Assembly: GCF_000737715.1 (NCBI RefSeq)
Contig: NZ_JPRN01000001.1
Span: forward strand, 372,001 to 436,000
Source: Chryseobacterium sp. JM1
Lineage (GTDB): Bacteria; Bacteroidota; Bacteroidia; Flavobacteriales; Weeksellaceae
Reading direction: 5' to 3'
Length of the DNA: 64,000 nucleotides
Made by a program: the position numbers and the translations under genes. Under the pieces are notes generated by a model that worked only from the letters and a program-made list of their open reading frames with translations, was not told where the DNA came from and searched no databases. This document shows positions 28,004 to 38,142 of the stretch, piece after piece; the stretch's first letter is position 1, and each line of letters starts with the position of its first letter.

Positions 28004-29266
28004 ATGGAAACACGCGAAAAAATCATCATTATAGGAGGAGGATTTGCGGGGCTGCAGCTTGCAAAAACGTTAAATAACAAGAACAAAAAAGTAATCGTTC
28101 TGGACCGGGTGAATCATCATATGTTTCAGCCGCTTTTTTATCAGGTTGCGTGCGGGAGGATAGAACCTTCCAATATTTCCTTTCCTTTCAGAAAGATTTT
28201 TCAGCAATCCAGAAATACACAATTCCGCCTTACCGAAGTAAAAGAAATTGATCCTGCGCACAACAGAGTGATCACGGATGAAGCAGAATTTACCTATGAT
28301 AAACTCATCATAGCTACCGGATGTAAAACGAATTTCTTCGGGAATAAAGACATGGAATCAAGAGCTTTTGGGATGAAAAATACCCAGGAAGCGATAGGGA
28401 TCAGAAATCATATCCTGATGACCTTTGAAAAGCTGATTCTCGAAAAAAGCAGAAGCGACGATGGTAACTGGAATATCGTTATTGTTGGAAGCGGACCTAC
28501 CGGTGTAGAGCTGGCAGGAGCTTTTGCGGAGATGAAAAAAGAAATTCTTCCGAGAGATTATCCCTACATGAATTTTGACCAGCTTAAAATCATTCTGGTG
28601 AGTTCTACCGAAAAACCACTGGCTGTCATGAGCAGCGAGGCTCAGGAAAAATCTGAAAAATATCTTAAGGATCTTGGCGTTACTTTCTTAAGCGGTGAGA
28701 TCGTTACAGATTATGATGGCAACAAAGTTTACATGAAGAGCGGAAAAGATATTCCGTCCAATAATGTGATCTGGGCAGCAGGTGTTACGGGAAATGTAGT
28801 CGATGGATTTCCGGCGGAAAAATTAGTGAGAAACAGATATATAGTAGATAGATTTAATAAAATAAAAGGGTACGATAATATTTATGCAGTCGGGGATATT
28901 GCCTATATGGAAACTCCAAAGTATCCACAGGGACATCCGCAGGTAGCAAACGTAGCCATTAATCAAGCAAAAAATTTAGGGAAAAATTTCCTGAAGAAGA
29001 ACGAAAGCGAGTGGGTAGAGTATGAGTATAAAGATCAGGGCTCGCTGGCAACTATTGGAAAGCATAGAGCAGTGGTAGATCTACCGTTTATCAAATTCCA
29101 GGGATTTCTGGCGTGGTATTTCTGGATGTTCCTTCACCTGATGCTGATTCTGAGTGTGAGAAATAAACTGGCAGTCTTTTTCAACTGGATGTGGAGCTAC
29201 TTCAACAAAGATTCTTCTTTAAGATTAATTATTTCGCCCAATAAGAAAAACGGAACATTACAATGA
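28004..29266 (+). CDS. NDH-2-like NAD(P)/FAD-dependent oxidoreductase
   Basis: A 420-residue flavoprotein resembling type II NADH dehydrogenase, which passes electrons from NADH to quinone without pumping protons. The FAD motif [15 protein letters not shown] is at residues 7-21, the NAD motif [13 protein letters not shown] at about 164-176, and a third FAD-contact motif YAVGDIAYM is near 303. The C-terminal region ([17 protein letters not shown]) is amphipathic, as in monotopic NDH-2. A TAAATTTG element (27990-27997) lies 7 bases before the ATG, so the transcript may be leaderless. The gene overlaps trmD by 4 bp. Confidence 0.9.
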   Translation: METREKIIIIGGGFAGLQLAKTLNNKNKKVIVLDRVNHHMFQPLFYQVACGRIEPSNISFPFRKIFQQSRNTQFRLTEVKEIDPAHNRVITDEAEFTYDKLIIATGCKTNFFGNKDMESRAFGMKNTQEAIGIRNHILMTFEKLILEKSRSDDGNWNIVIVGSGPTGVELAGAFAEMKKEILPRDYPYMNFDQLKIILVSSTEKPLAVMSSEAQEKSEKYLKDLGVTFLSGEIVTDYDGNKVYMKSGKDIPSNNVIWAAGVTGNVVDGFPAEKLVRNRYIVDRFNKIKGYDNIYAVGDIAYMETPKYPQGHPQVANVAINQAKNLGKNFLKKNESEWVEYEYKDQGSLATIGKHRAVVDLPFIKFQGFLAWYFWMFLHLMLILSVRNKLAVFFNWMWSYFNKDSSLRLIISPNKKNGTLQ

Positions 29267-29934
29267 GAATTGACATAATAAGCGTACTTCCTGAATTGAT
29301 GGAAAGTCCGTTTCAGACTTCTATTTTAAGAAGATCAATGGATAAAGGTTTGGTAGAAGTTCACTTTCATCAGCTGAGAGACTGGGCTATCAATAAGCAC
29401 AAGCAGATAGATGATGAGCCTTACGGAGGTGGAGCCGGAATGGTGATGATGATAGAACCAATTGATAAGTGTATTTCTGAGCTTAAATCCCAGAGAGACT
29501 ATGACGAAGTGATCTATCTGACGCCCGACGGTGTTACTCTGAACCAGAAAATAGCCAATTCCCTTTCTATCAAAAATAACCTGATCTTCCTTTGTGGTCA
29601 TTACAAAGGCATTGATCAGAGAGTTCGGGAGCTTCATATTACCAAAGAAATTTCAATAGGGGATTATGTACTTACCGGAGGAGAGCTGGCAGCATGCGTT
29701 CTGGCAGATTCTATCATAAGGCTGGTTCCCGGAGTTTTGAATGATGAGCAGAGCGCTCTTACAGACAGTTTTCAGGATGATCTTCTTTCACCACCTATTT
29801 ATACAAGACCTGAAGTTTATAAAGGCTTAGAGGTTCCAAAAATACTTTTAAGCGGCAATTTTGCCAAGATTGAAGAATGGCGTCACGAAGAAGCAGTAAG
29901 GATTACTCAGGAAAAGCGTCCGGATTTACTGTAA
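29263..29934 (+). CDS. trmD: tRNA (guanine-N1)-methyltransferase
   Basis: Methylates G37 beside the anticodon, preventing frameshifting. The 223 residues include the knotted SPOUT core with [13 protein letters not shown] at about 58-70 and [14 protein letters not shown] near 130-143. The conserved N-terminus [17 protein letters not shown] is intact. The ATG overlaps the preceding stop (ATGA), so translation is coupled to the NDH-2 gene. It lacks its common partners rimM, rpsP and rplS here. Confidence 0.97.
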   Translation: MRIDIISVLPELMESPFQTSILRRSMDKGLVEVHFHQLRDWAINKHKQIDDEPYGGGAGMVMMIEPIDKCISELKSQRDYDEVIYLTPDGVTLNQKIANSLSIKNNLIFLCGHYKGIDQRVRELHITKEISIGDYVLTGGELAACVLADSIIRLVPGVLNDEQSALTDSFQDDLLSPPIYTRPEVYKGLEVPKILLSGNFAKIEEWRHEEAVRITQEKRPDLL

Positions 29935-30309
29935 AAAGAATAAATAAAATACCTTAAATCGGTACTTTTTTCACATTTTTAGATCGCTGAAAATAAAACG
30001 GAATAAGAATTGATATTAAAACTAAAACAAGCGAAAATTATTAATTTAAAACTTTAATATGTGTCATTTTTTTCTTGTTAAATTGAAAAATAGATACTGT
30101 TTTAATTTTCTCCTTTTGGTTAATAATTCCAAATGCTTGATAATTTAATCATATAAAAGCTTTCTTGTTGATGTTTTTTATTCAATAAGTTACATTTATT
30201 GTATAACATTAATATAAAAATATTATAAATAAATTAACGGAATTTGAAAAAAAATAATAAATTTACAACGGAAAAGAAAGTGATAATTTTAAGATAGCAA
30301 TTTGTGCAG
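29935..30309. other. AT-rich spacer before the EEP gene
   Basis: A 375-bp, very AT-rich region without a gene. A weak 4-bp hairpin TACC / GGTA followed by six T residues (29950-29971) may end the trmD message. The downstream end has TAAATTTA (30258-30265), a near match to the -7 element for the nuclease gene. Confidence 0.5.
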
Positions 30310-31251
30310 ATGGAGATGTTCTCTTTTTACAATGTCGAAAATTTATTTTTACCTGATCCCAAACCAGTCCACAGATTAGATCCTACGAGATCGGGCTTGA
30401 AAAATTGGGACGAACAAAGATATAGGAACAAGCTATTTAAAATATCACACGTTTTTCAACTGATGAAGGAGGAAAATGGTGTCCTCCCATTTTTAATTGG
30501 ACTTTCAGAAGTCTCCGGAAGGAAAGTTTTGGAAGATCTGGTAGAAATGGAACCCTTTAATTCCGAATACGGGATTGTACATTACAATTCTATGGATGAA
30601 AGAAAGGTGGATGTTGCCCTGCTGTATGATAAAAGCAAAGTAGAAATTATAGATTCAGAAACTATTACCTTCTTCTTTGAAATTATAAATAAAAAAAACA
30701 CAGAAAATTACGACACAACCAGAGACGTACTATTTTCTAAAATTAAATATAAAGGAACTGTTGTTAATGTTTTTATCGCCCATCTTCCCTCCAAGCGAGA
30801 AAAAGACGTTAACAAGCCCAAAAGAGACTTTATTCTTAATGAGATCCGTTCTCGGATCTTGAGGATTGTACTTGAAGAAAAGGGACATGTGATATTGTGC
30901 GGTGATTTTAACGAAAACCCGGATGATGAAAATTTAGTAAAAATTCTCTACGACAACGATCATGAGAAGGTATTGGTAAATCCTTTTCAAGAGTTGTTCT
31001 CTACAAGAAATTATTCTACTTTTCATTATAAGTCAGGTCTGCTTTATGATCAGATTATCTTGTCAAAATCTCTTTTTGACAACGATGCTTTGAACTTTCA
31101 GAATGCCAAAATTTTTAATTCTGAAAAAATAAGCAGCCAGACACGAAATTTTGAAGGACGACCCTTCCGAACCTATGCCGGTACACGGTATTTGGGCGGA
31201 TACAGCGATCACTTTCCGGTTTTTGTACAATTTGAAGAAACAAAAACATAA
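30310..31251 (+). CDS. Endonuclease/exonuclease/phosphatase family protein
   Basis: A 313-residue member of the EEP superfamily, which cleaves phosphodiester or phosphomonoester bonds with a metal ion. Motifs seen are FSFYNVENLFLPD at the start, VFIAHLPSKR at about residues 155-164, LCGDFNENPDD around 197-207 and YSDHFPVFVQF at the end, the last giving the catalytic Asp-His pair. No signal peptide is visible, so it is probably cytoplasmic. The frame can start at GTG 30304, but ATG 30310 is preferred. The AsnC regulator follows after 18 bp. Confidence 0.88.
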   Translation: MEMFSFYNVENLFLPDPKPVHRLDPTRSGLKNWDEQRYRNKLFKISHVFQLMKEENGVLPFLIGLSEVSGRKVLEDLVEMEPFNSEYGIVHYNSMDERKVDVALLYDKSKVEIIDSETITFFFEIINKKNTENYDTTRDVLFSKIKYKGTVVNVFIAHLPSKREKDVNKPKRDFILNEIRSRILRIVLEEKGHVILCGDFNENPDDENLVKILYDNDHEKVLVNPFQELFSTRNYSTFHYKSGLLYDQIILSKSLFDNDALNFQNAKIFNSEKISSQTRNFEGRPFRTYAGTRYLGGYSDHFPVFVQFEETKT

Positions 31252-31269
31252 ATAATAAAAAAGTAGAAA

Positions 31270-31740
31270 ATGAAAAATTCAAGCAACACAAGTTATCATT
31301 TAGATTCAATTGACAAGGAGATCATTTACATGCTAATGGATAACGCTAAAACGTCATTAGCACACATCTCGAAAAACGTGGGAATTTCCACAACGGCAGT
31401 ACACCAGAGAATCAAAAAACTGGAACACGCCGGAGTTATTGAAAACTCTATTTCTTTTCTTAATCCTAAAAAAATAGGATACAAAGTAATTTCGTATATC
31501 GGGGTTTTTCTGGATCAGCCCAGCCATTATCCTGATGTTGTAAAATCTCTGCATGATGTGAATGAGGTAGTAGAAGCTCATTATACAACAGGGAATTATA
31601 CCATATTCTTAAAAGTTCTTTGCAAAGATAATGACCATCTTATGCAGATCCTTAACAAACTTCAGAAGTTTAAAGGAGTGACAAGAACAGAAACTTTCAT
31701 ATCTTTGGAACAAGGTATTTACAGACAACTGAAAGTATAA
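31270..31740 (+). CDS. Lrp/AsnC-family transcriptional regulator
   Basis: A 156-residue regulator. The N-terminal helix-turn-helix, LDSIDKEIIYMLMDNAKTSL to GISTTAVHQRIKKLEHAGVI (about residues 12-58), precedes an Lrp-type ligand-binding domain with the sequence EAHYTTGNYTIFLKVLC around 98-114. Family members sense amino acids and act as octamers. The deoC gene starts 5 bp downstream, so the two are co-transcribed. Whether it controls deoC is inference. Confidence 0.93.
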   Translation: MKNSSNTSYHLDSIDKEIIYMLMDNAKTSLAHISKNVGISTTAVHQRIKKLEHAGVIENSISFLNPKKIGYKVISYIGVFLDQPSHYPDVVKSLHDVNEVVEAHYTTGNYTIFLKVLCKDNDHLMQILNKLQKFKGVTRTETFISLEQGIYRQLKV

Positions 31741-31745
31741 CGATT

Positions 31746-32489
31746 ATGAACATTGCCCAATATTTGGATTCAACTTATTTGAAAACACCTGCACAGTCAG
31801 GTATCTCAAACGAAGAAACATTACAATTAGATAAAGAATTAGCGCAGGAAGCCATTGATAATGGTATTTTTGCCGTCATGATCCGTCCGGATTATGTAGC
31901 TGATATCAAAAAGTATATTCAGGAAAGAAATTCAAATGTTGCGGTAGGAACCGTAATAGGTTTTCATGAAGGAAACTATTCTATTGAAGAAAAGCTTGCG
32001 GAAGCTTCGAAAGCAATTGAAGACGGAGCGGATGAACTGGATTTTGTGATTAATTACAGTGCGTATCTCAAAGGAGATCTGGAACTGGTAAAAAAAGAAT
32101 TTGTAGAATGTACTCAACTGGGATTGCAGCATCAAAAAGTGGTTAAATGGATCATTGAAATTGCAGCCCTTACTGATGAGCAGATCGCAGATATCACTAA
32201 AAATATTTCAAACTGGGCAGAAGAGAAATTCTCTGAAAATGAACTCCCGAATATTTTTGTGAAATCCTCTACAGGCTTTTACCAGACGGAAGGTGGAAAA
32301 CCCAACGGAGCCACATTTGAAGGCATTAAGATTATGCTGGATAACGCAGGAAAACTACCTGTAAAAGCTGCCGGAGGCGTAAGAACCCCTGAAGATGCTG
32401 AAAAAATGATTAACATGGGAGTGAAAAGAATTGGAACTTCCTCAGCAGTAGCATTAATTAAAAACGAATCCTCATCCGGAGGTTATTAA
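31746..32489 (+). CDS. deoC: Deoxyribose-phosphate aldolase
   Basis: Splits 2-deoxyribose 5-phosphate into acetaldehyde and glyceraldehyde 3-phosphate in nucleoside salvage. The 247 residues show the TIM-barrel motifs AKAIEDGADELDFVINYSA-like (EDGADELDFVINYSAYLKG), FVKSSTGFYQTEGG with the Schiff-base lysine, and VKAAGGVRTPEDA with the second lysine. It is the last gene of the EEP-AsnC-deoC run and is followed by a strong terminator. Confidence 0.95.
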   Translation: MNIAQYLDSTYLKTPAQSGISNEETLQLDKELAQEAIDNGIFAVMIRPDYVADIKKYIQERNSNVAVGTVIGFHEGNYSIEEKLAEASKAIEDGADELDFVINYSAYLKGDLELVKKEFVECTQLGLQHQKVVKWIIEIAALTDEQIADITKNISNWAEEKFSENELPNIFVKSSTGFYQTEGGKPNGATFEGIKIMLDNAGKLPVKAAGGVRTPEDAEKMINMGVKRIGTSSAVALIKNESSSGGY

Positions 32490-32497
32490 AAACATAA

Positions 32498-32529
32498 AAA
32501 AAAACCATCAAAATTTTGATGGTTTTTTT
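32498..32529. terminator. Bidirectional terminator between deoC and dusB
   Basis: AAAACCATCAAAA and TTTTGATGGTTTT form a perfect stem with T-runs on both strands, directly between the converging genes. Confidence 0.9.
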
Positions 32530-32531
32530 AT

Positions 32532-33527
32532 TTATATCTGTGCCTGATATTCTTCGTAGAATTGCTGCGTTTCTTTAATTAAGGCATCCATTTCTTCCAA
32601 AGTATAGACCTCCAGGAATTTCTTTCTGAATTCTTTGAAGTGAGGTACACCACGGAAATAATTGCTGTAATGCTGTCTCATTTCGATAAGCCCCAGCTTT
32701 TCTCCTTTCCATTCTGCACTCCATTCTGCATGTTGGCGTACAGCCAAAAGACGGTCTGCAATCACCGGTTCAGGAAGGTGCTCGCCAGTTTCAAAGAAAT
32801 GTTTGATCTCATTAAAAATCCATGGATAACCAATTGCTGCACGACCAATCATAATTCCGTCGCATGCATATTTCTGTTTGTATTCAAGAGCTTTTTCCGG
32901 AGAATCGATATCACCGTTTCCGAAAATAGGAATCTCAATATTAGGATTCTGCTTAATTCTTGAAATATGTTCCCAATCCGCTTCGCCCTTGTACATCTGT
33001 GCACGGGTTCTGGCGTGTATCGTTAATGCTTTGATACCTGTTTCCTGTAGACGCTCTGCCACTTCATCAATATTGATGCTGGTGCTGTCCCATCCCAAAC
33101 GGGTCTTAACCGTTACAGGCAGGTGAGTAGAGGTTACAACAGCTTTGGTAAGTCGTACCATAAGGTCAATATCCTTAAGAACTCCTGCGCCTGCTCCTTT
33201 GCATACTACTTTTTTTACAGGACATCCGAAATTAATGTCTACCAGATCCGGGTTTACCGTCTCTACAATTCTTGCAGACATTGCCATTGCTTCCTCATCT
33301 CCACCGAAAATCTGGATCCCGACCGGTCTTTCATAATCGAAAATATCAAGCTTCTTGCGGCTCTTCATCGCATCACGAATCAAGCCTTCAGAAGAAATAA
33401 ATTCTGAATACATCAGATCTGCCCCATGCATCTTGCACAGGCGTCTGAACGGAGGATCACTTACATCTTCCATCGGAGCCAGCAAAAGCGGAAATTCCGG
33501 CAGTTCTATATTGCCTATTTTTACCAT
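32532..33527 (-). CDS. dusB: tRNA-dihydrouridine synthase
   Basis: FMN enzyme that reduces uridines in the tRNA D-loop. The 331 residues start MVKIGNIELPEFPLLLAPME and hold the substrate motif DINFGCPVKKVVCKGAGAGVL (catalytic cysteine in GCP) and the FMN-site GNGDI and IGRAAIGYPW. A TAAATTTG element (33532-33539, minus strand) is only four bases from the start codon, so the message may be leaderless. The DusB assignment within the family follows its N-terminus and length. Confidence 0.94.
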   Translation of the reverse strand: MVKIGNIELPEFPLLLAPMEDVSDPPFRRLCKMHGADLMYSEFISSEGLIRDAMKSRKKLDIFDYERPVGIQIFGGDEEAMAMSARIVETVNPDLVDINFGCPVKKVVCKGAGAGVLKDIDLMVRLTKAVVTSTHLPVTVKTRLGWDSTSINIDEVAERLQETGIKALTIHARTRAQMYKGEADWEHISRIKQNPNIEIPIFGNGDIDSPEKALEYKQKYACDGIMIGRAAIGYPWIFNEIKHFFETGEHLPEPVIADRLLAVRQHAEWSAEWKGEKLGLIEMRQHYSNYFRGVPHFKEFRKKFLEVYTLEEMDALIKETQQFYEEYQAQI

Positions 33528-33599
33528 GCGGCAAATTTACGAAATTATAAACATTCGGGGATATGATAATTTCTATGGTGAAGATAGAGGGCTGGATGA

Positions 33600-33735
33600 T
33601 GAGTTATAAGTGATGAGTGATGGGTTTTGAATGATAGTCAAAAAAATTAGAAGCCAGTAATTAACTCTCAGACACTCATACACTCATACTCTCAAACTCT
33701 CAAACTCTCAAACTCTCAAACAATCAAACACTCCA
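33600..33735. repeat. CTCAAACT and ACTCATA simple repeats
   Basis: A pyrimidine-rich array (CACTCATACACTCATACTCT, then CTCAAACT repeated four times) is found directly downstream of the large outer-membrane protein gene. It is the reverse complement of the GAGTTTGAG repeat at 22172-22205, so it reads purine-rich in the sense of its own gene. Confidence 0.75.
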
Positions 33736-33741
33736 ACGCAA

Positions 33742-36700
33742 CTAGAAACTCGCCTTCACCTGCATACTTCCAATGTGAATGGTTCGTTCTCCGGAATTTC
33801 TTCCCTCGTAGTTTAAATTAAGCTGAAGGAAAGAATTGATCGCCTGCTGAATAAAGACACTCCACACCTGGTTTTTCCCAGGCTTAAGGCCGTCAAGCAT
33901 CTGGTTTCCTACAATACTGAAATTGTTTCCGGTGAAATTGTTGTTGATAAAAGAGAAATTCCCTCTGATTGACGTTTTCTTACGCTCCCACTGAATGGTT
34001 CCTGTAATGTCAAAAGCTTTCAGTAATTCTTCACCATCGATTCTCTTTTTCTGACGGTAAGCAGAAGAAAGTTCAGCCTGAATGGCATCTGTAAATTTAT
34101 AGGTTGCCTTCGGTTTCGTTTCTACGTTATTCAGACGGTAATCCCTTGTAGTAAAAAGCTGGGATGAGTTTTTGAGATCGTGGATGGAGTTTTCCCAGTC
34201 GACCCTGAATTCCTTATTGAACCAGTAACCGATATTGACAAAGTGAGATGTTTGCTGACGTTCCTCATTACTGAAATTGGCATTGATCAGGTTGTCGTTG
34301 GTAATGAAACGGTAATTTCCGTTCCATCCTGATTTTTCAGTTGGATTGAACTGCATGGAAGCTAAAATATTCTGATTTTTGAGGATCTGGTCGCTATTTT
34401 TTTCAAAAGGATTCAATACCAGAACTTTGTCTTTTTTATAGAATGAATTTTGTGAATTTAACGAAACATTAAAATTCCAACGCTTTAAAAATTTGTTTTC
34501 AGAATTGAAAACAATGGATGGATTGACGAATAATGCCAGCTGGATTTTATTTTTATTGGAAGGAATATAGCGTACAGAATTCGTATAAATCCTGATATAT
34601 TTCGCCAAGTCGGAATATTCTGCAATTTCGAATTCATCGAGCTGCTGAATACCGTCTCCGTTGTAGTCGGTCCATTTATAAACACCCTGCCCGTCTGTTA
34701 CTTTAAGGTATTGAAATTCCCGCTGTGCTTCCTGTCCGTTTCCTAATTCATAAAAAGCTTGCAAACGCATCCCATTTCTGAATAGCTGTTGGTTATAAAG
34801 GATATTCCCGACAACGAAATCATTATTTCTGCTCACATCACCTTCATTACTTTGGTAGAAAAATTTTCTGTAGTGTACCAAAGCATTTAAAGTGGTTTTA
34901 TCCGTTTTAATCAGCTGACTTTCCGCCATGATCCCCAAGATGTTGTTCATGTTCTCAAGCCTGTTGTTACGCACAGAGTCATTGTCCCTCATATATACTT
35001 TGGCCAGCAACTTTGTCCGGGTACTGTCACCTATTTTTTTCTGTACGAAAAGTTCTTTCCAGCTGAAACTGGTGACATCCATGAGTTGTGTATCATTATA
35101 CTTTTTCTCATTATGTTCCATACTTCCTCCGAAGGCCCAGCTTCCTTTTTTACCGGTAAATTCAGTGGAAACTCCACCTCTGATGAACTTGGTATCCTGA
35201 AGGGTAGCGTTGGTATTAAGGTAGGATAAATTTCCTTTGGTGAAGAACTTTCCTGAGATCCAGCCAAAATCCAGGTCATTTTTTATCCCTTTGTACGTAT
35301 CCTGTTCATCCAGATAATTGATTCTGTAGTTCAGGGTTGATTTATTGTTCCATTTATTTAAAAAGCTGAACGTAAATCTGTTTTGAGTTCGCTGGCTGAA
35401 TTCCTGAACTAAGTTAAAGTCTCTTGAGAATTCCACATCATTGATACGGTCCAAAATATGGAACTGCTTATCAATATACTGGTATTCAAAACTTGGAGTT
35501 CCTTTCCATTTGCTTTTTGTGAAGGTTTTATTTCCGAAAACACGCCATGCATAGCCCATATTCTGAGCTGCATCTTTTGAGGAGAAAAGGTTCAGGTCAT
35601 AATTGCTCAGGGAGAAATCTGCGCCTATTTTTCCTTCTTTTAAAAGATATTCTGAATTCACTGAATAGACCTGTGATTTCTGAGGCGAAGGAAGTTTTCT
35701 GACCGCTCTGTAATCTCCCATATTATTGCCTACGTACTCAAAAACACGTCCGTTATTCGTAGTCTGCGTGATTTTATAATCCCCCTTACTGATCCCGAAA
35801 TAAGTAAAGGAAACCTGATACAGTGTTTCATTCTGATCGGTAGAGAATTCGTAGAAATTCCCGGCGGGATTTAATTTGTATAGAATTTTATTCACATCGT
35901 AAGCGGTAACCACGCCTGATGGAGCATACATCAGGTCAGGATTATTTCCTGCGTCTGCCAGAATTTGTTCGTCTTCCTTAGAAAGATTAAGGGCAAGAGG
36001 AGCATTTTTGTTGTCATTTTCCATGAACCAATTCAGTCCTACTTTAAGTTTTTCCCTTTGATGCTCAACTTTTCCGGTAAATAAATATCTTGAGTAATTT
36101 CTGTTCGTATAGTTATAGGAGATTGTAATGAAATTCTGCTGGAAAATTGGACGGAAACTGGTAAATGTGACTTCCCCAGTATTGTAGTTGATGACATAAT
36201 CCTGGTTTTCCCCACGCTTCATCAGAATACCGTCAATAAATACCTGCTCTGAACCTGAGATAAGCGTGATGAACTGTTCCCCGTTTTTCCCCGTCAGACG
36301 ATAAGGTCCCTGGTTACCTTCCACCCCCTGGAAACGCACCCTGTGAAATTCACTTCGTGCCACGCCCATAGAAACGTCTACAAAGGTTTTATTATCATTT
36401 CCAAACTCAGTCTGGAACTCAATTCCCATGCTTCGTCTCTGGAATTTTGCAAAATAACTCTTAGCTTCTACAAGATCAAGATGTCCGGCTCTCAGGATCG
36501 ATTTATCCTTAATATTAAGCTGCATATAAATCTTGTCGAATTCTTCTAAAGTTTGCGTATAACCGTCAGCCTGAATAGGTAAGTTGTGATCCGAAATACT
36601 GGCTAAAATAGTGACGTCCTTTGAAAGACGGCCGGAGATCTGAAGGTCCATAGAGCTCTGTACAGACTGTCCCTGATTGTTACCGAAAGTAATCCCACGG

Positions 36701-36969
36701 ATAATGGAGCCTTTAGAATTCAGCTCGCCCAAAAATCGTTTTTTATCGTTTTTGGCCAGTACGGCTTCGTCTACGATGATTTTGTTGTTGGTTCTTACGA
36801 AATCAAGGGTATCCTTGGCAAAAATATCCTGTTCAAACCTTGCGGCAAGAATACTGTCTTTCTTAATCGTGTCTTGTGGGATGTTTGGATTTTTCCACGA
36901 AAATATTTGTGCATGAGCCGAAAATATGCCCATGAAAAATAAACCGATCAGAAGAAAAAGATTGCGCAA
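33742..36969 (-). CDS. Large outer-membrane beta-barrel protein, SprA-like motifs
   Basis: A 1075-residue exported protein. The signal peptide (MRNLFLLIGLFFMGIFSAHA) begins at a TTG, since no ATG exists in a suitable position. Residues about 75-330 contain RGITFGNNQGQSVQSSMDLQ, FDKIYMQL and GSEQVFIDGILMKRGENQDY followed by VINYNTGEVTFT. Such G-x-E-x-V-x-DG, RG-DYVIDY-GEVTFT words also occur in the T9SS translocon protein SprA. The rest alternates strands like a large barrel. It is much shorter than SprA. A role in secretion or surface assembly is only a suggestion. Confidence 0.7.
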   Translation of the reverse strand: MRNLFLLIGLFFMGIFSAHAQIFSWKNPNIPQDTIKKDSILAARFEQDIFAKDTLDFVRTNNKIIVDEAVLAKNDKKRFLGELNSKGSIIRGITFGNNQGQSVQSSMDLQISGRLSKDVTILASISDHNLPIQADGYTQTLEEFDKIYMQLNIKDKSILRAGHLDLVEAKSYFAKFQRRSMGIEFQTEFGNDNKTFVDVSMGVARSEFHRVRFQGVEGNQGPYRLTGKNGEQFITLISGSEQVFIDGILMKRGENQDYVINYNTGEVTFTSFRPIFQQNFITISYNYTNRNYSRYLFTGKVEHQREKLKVGLNWFMENDNKNAPLALNLSKEDEQILADAGNNPDLMYAPSGVVTAYDVNKILYKLNPAGNFYEFSTDQNETLYQVSFTYFGISKGDYKITQTTNNGRVFEYVGNNMGDYRAVRKLPSPQKSQVYSVNSEYLLKEGKIGADFSLSNYDLNLFSSKDAAQNMGYAWRVFGNKTFTKSKWKGTPSFEYQYIDKQFHILDRINDVEFSRDFNLVQEFSQRTQNRFTFSFLNKWNNKSTLNYRINYLDEQDTYKGIKNDLDFGWISGKFFTKGNLSYLNTNATLQDTKFIRGGVSTEFTGKKGSWAFGGSMEHNEKKYNDTQLMDVTSFSWKELFVQKKIGDSTRTKLLAKVYMRDNDSVRNNRLENMNNILGIMAESQLIKTDKTTLNALVHYRKFFYQSNEGDVSRNNDFVVGNILYNQQLFRNGMRLQAFYELGNGQEAQREFQYLKVTDGQGVYKWTDYNGDGIQQLDEFEIAEYSDLAKYIRIYTNSVRYIPSNKNKIQLALFVNPSIVFNSENKFLKRWNFNVSLNSQNSFYKKDKVLVLNPFEKNSDQILKNQNILASMQFNPTEKSGWNGNYRFITNDNLINANFSNEERQQTSHFVNIGYWFNKEFRVDWENSIHDLKNSSQLFTTRDYRLNNVETKPKATYKFTDAIQAELSSAYRQKKRIDGEELLKAFDITGTIQWERKKTSIRGNFSFINNNFTGNNFSIVGNQMLDGLKPGKNQVWSVFIQQAINSFLQLNLNYEGRNSGERTIHIGSMQVKASF

Positions 36970-37118
36970 GCCGTTAAAAATAATTCGTAAAAATAACTAA
37001 AAAATGTTAATAGTTAGGGTTTTAGCATTATTAACAAAAAATTAACCTAATTATTGTATCGGGCGAAAAAATTCATGTAATTTAGCCTCGGAAATTATTA
37101 ATTATTAAATTTTAAATC

Positions 37119-38054
37119 ATGAAAAAACTTTATTCGTTAGCTTTACTTGCTTTGACTGGTTTCGCATTCGGTCAAATTAGTCTAGCATCACTAAACACAG
37201 CCTACACACAAAATTTTGATGGTCTTGCCAATACAGGAACTGGTTCTTCTACACTTTCAGGTACACTAGCCGGTTGGAGTATTTCCGAATCCGGATCTAA
37301 TGCTAATGCAACGTACACTGCAGATACGGGAAGCTTAAATGCAGGAGATACTTATAGCTATGGTTCAGCAGGAAGTACCGACAGAGCATTAGGGTCTATC
37401 GCCAGTGGTAGCCTGGTGTCGAGATGGGGAGCTCAGTTTGTTAATAATACTGGAAACCAGATCACTCAGATTTCAGTAGCATATACCGGAGAAGAATGGA
37501 GAATGGGACAGGCTAACAGAGGAACAAACGATCAAATTACATTTGAATATAGCACCAATGCAACATCATTAAATACAGGAACGTGGACAGCTGTATCTGC
37601 TTTAACTTATAATTCTACTGATGTTACAGGAGCTGCAGGATTAAGAGATGGTAATAATGCCAGTTATAGAACTGCTCTTAATGCAGCGATTTCCGGATTA
37701 AACATTGCAGCAGGTCAAACATTCTGGATCAGATTTGTTGATGTAAATATTGCTGCATCAGATGATGGTCTTGCTATTGACGATTTTTCTATTACTCCAC
37801 AAGGAACTGTATTAGGAACTCTTGATAATAAACTATCTGATAAAGTATTCATTAAAAATACTTCAGTGGATAATGAAATTCATTTCGGTTTAAAAGCAGA
37901 CGTTAAAATTTTCAATGTTAGCGGACAGTTGGTAAAGACAGCTACTGTTACTGAAAACGGAACTTTAAATGTTATAGATCTTCAGAAGGGGATTTATATC
38001 GTAACCGGAAATACCAATGGTAAAGCGGTTTCTGAGAAAATTGTTAAAAGATAA
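37119..38054 (+). CDS. T9SS-secreted surface protein
   Basis: A 311-residue exported protein. The signal peptide ends TGFAFGQ; residues about 20-230 are a beta-rich domain with many Ser/Thr/Asn residues and FWIRFVDVNIAASDDGLAID near its end. The C-terminal 80 residues form a type A T9SS sorting domain, with VKIFNVSGQLVKTA, then LNVIDLQKGIYIVTG and the closing VSEKIVKR. It would be carried across the outer membrane and released or anchored. The passenger resembles carbohydrate-binding-like beta sandwiches but is not identified. Confidence 0.8.
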   Translation: MKKLYSLALLALTGFAFGQISLASLNTAYTQNFDGLANTGTGSSTLSGTLAGWSISESGSNANATYTADTGSLNAGDTYSYGSAGSTDRALGSIASGSLVSRWGAQFVNNTGNQITQISVAYTGEEWRMGQANRGTNDQITFEYSTNATSLNTGTWTAVSALTYNSTDVTGAAGLRDGNNASYRTALNAAISGLNIAAGQTFWIRFVDVNIAASDDGLAIDDFSITPQGTVLGTLDNKLSDKVFIKNTSVDNEIHFGLKADVKIFNVSGQLVKTATVTENGTLNVIDLQKGIYIVTGNTNGKAVSEKIVKR

Positions 38055-38077
38055 TTTTAATTAATTGTTAATTATAT

Positions 38078-38108
38078 ACCGTCATTTTAATATAATGACG
38101 GTTTTTTT
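38078..38108 (+). terminator. Terminator of the first T9SS cargo gene
   Basis: ACCGTCATT and AATGACGGT form a perfect 9-bp stem with a 7-base loop, followed by seven T residues. It separates the two T9SS genes. Confidence 0.9.
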
Positions 38109-38142
38109 GTACTTTTATCCCATCAATTTAAAATTTTCTATA

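Noticed and set aside
38065..38142. Longer start for the lamin-tail protein at 38065
   Set aside because: The extension runs through the terminator of the previous gene, and a good signal peptide begins at 38143.
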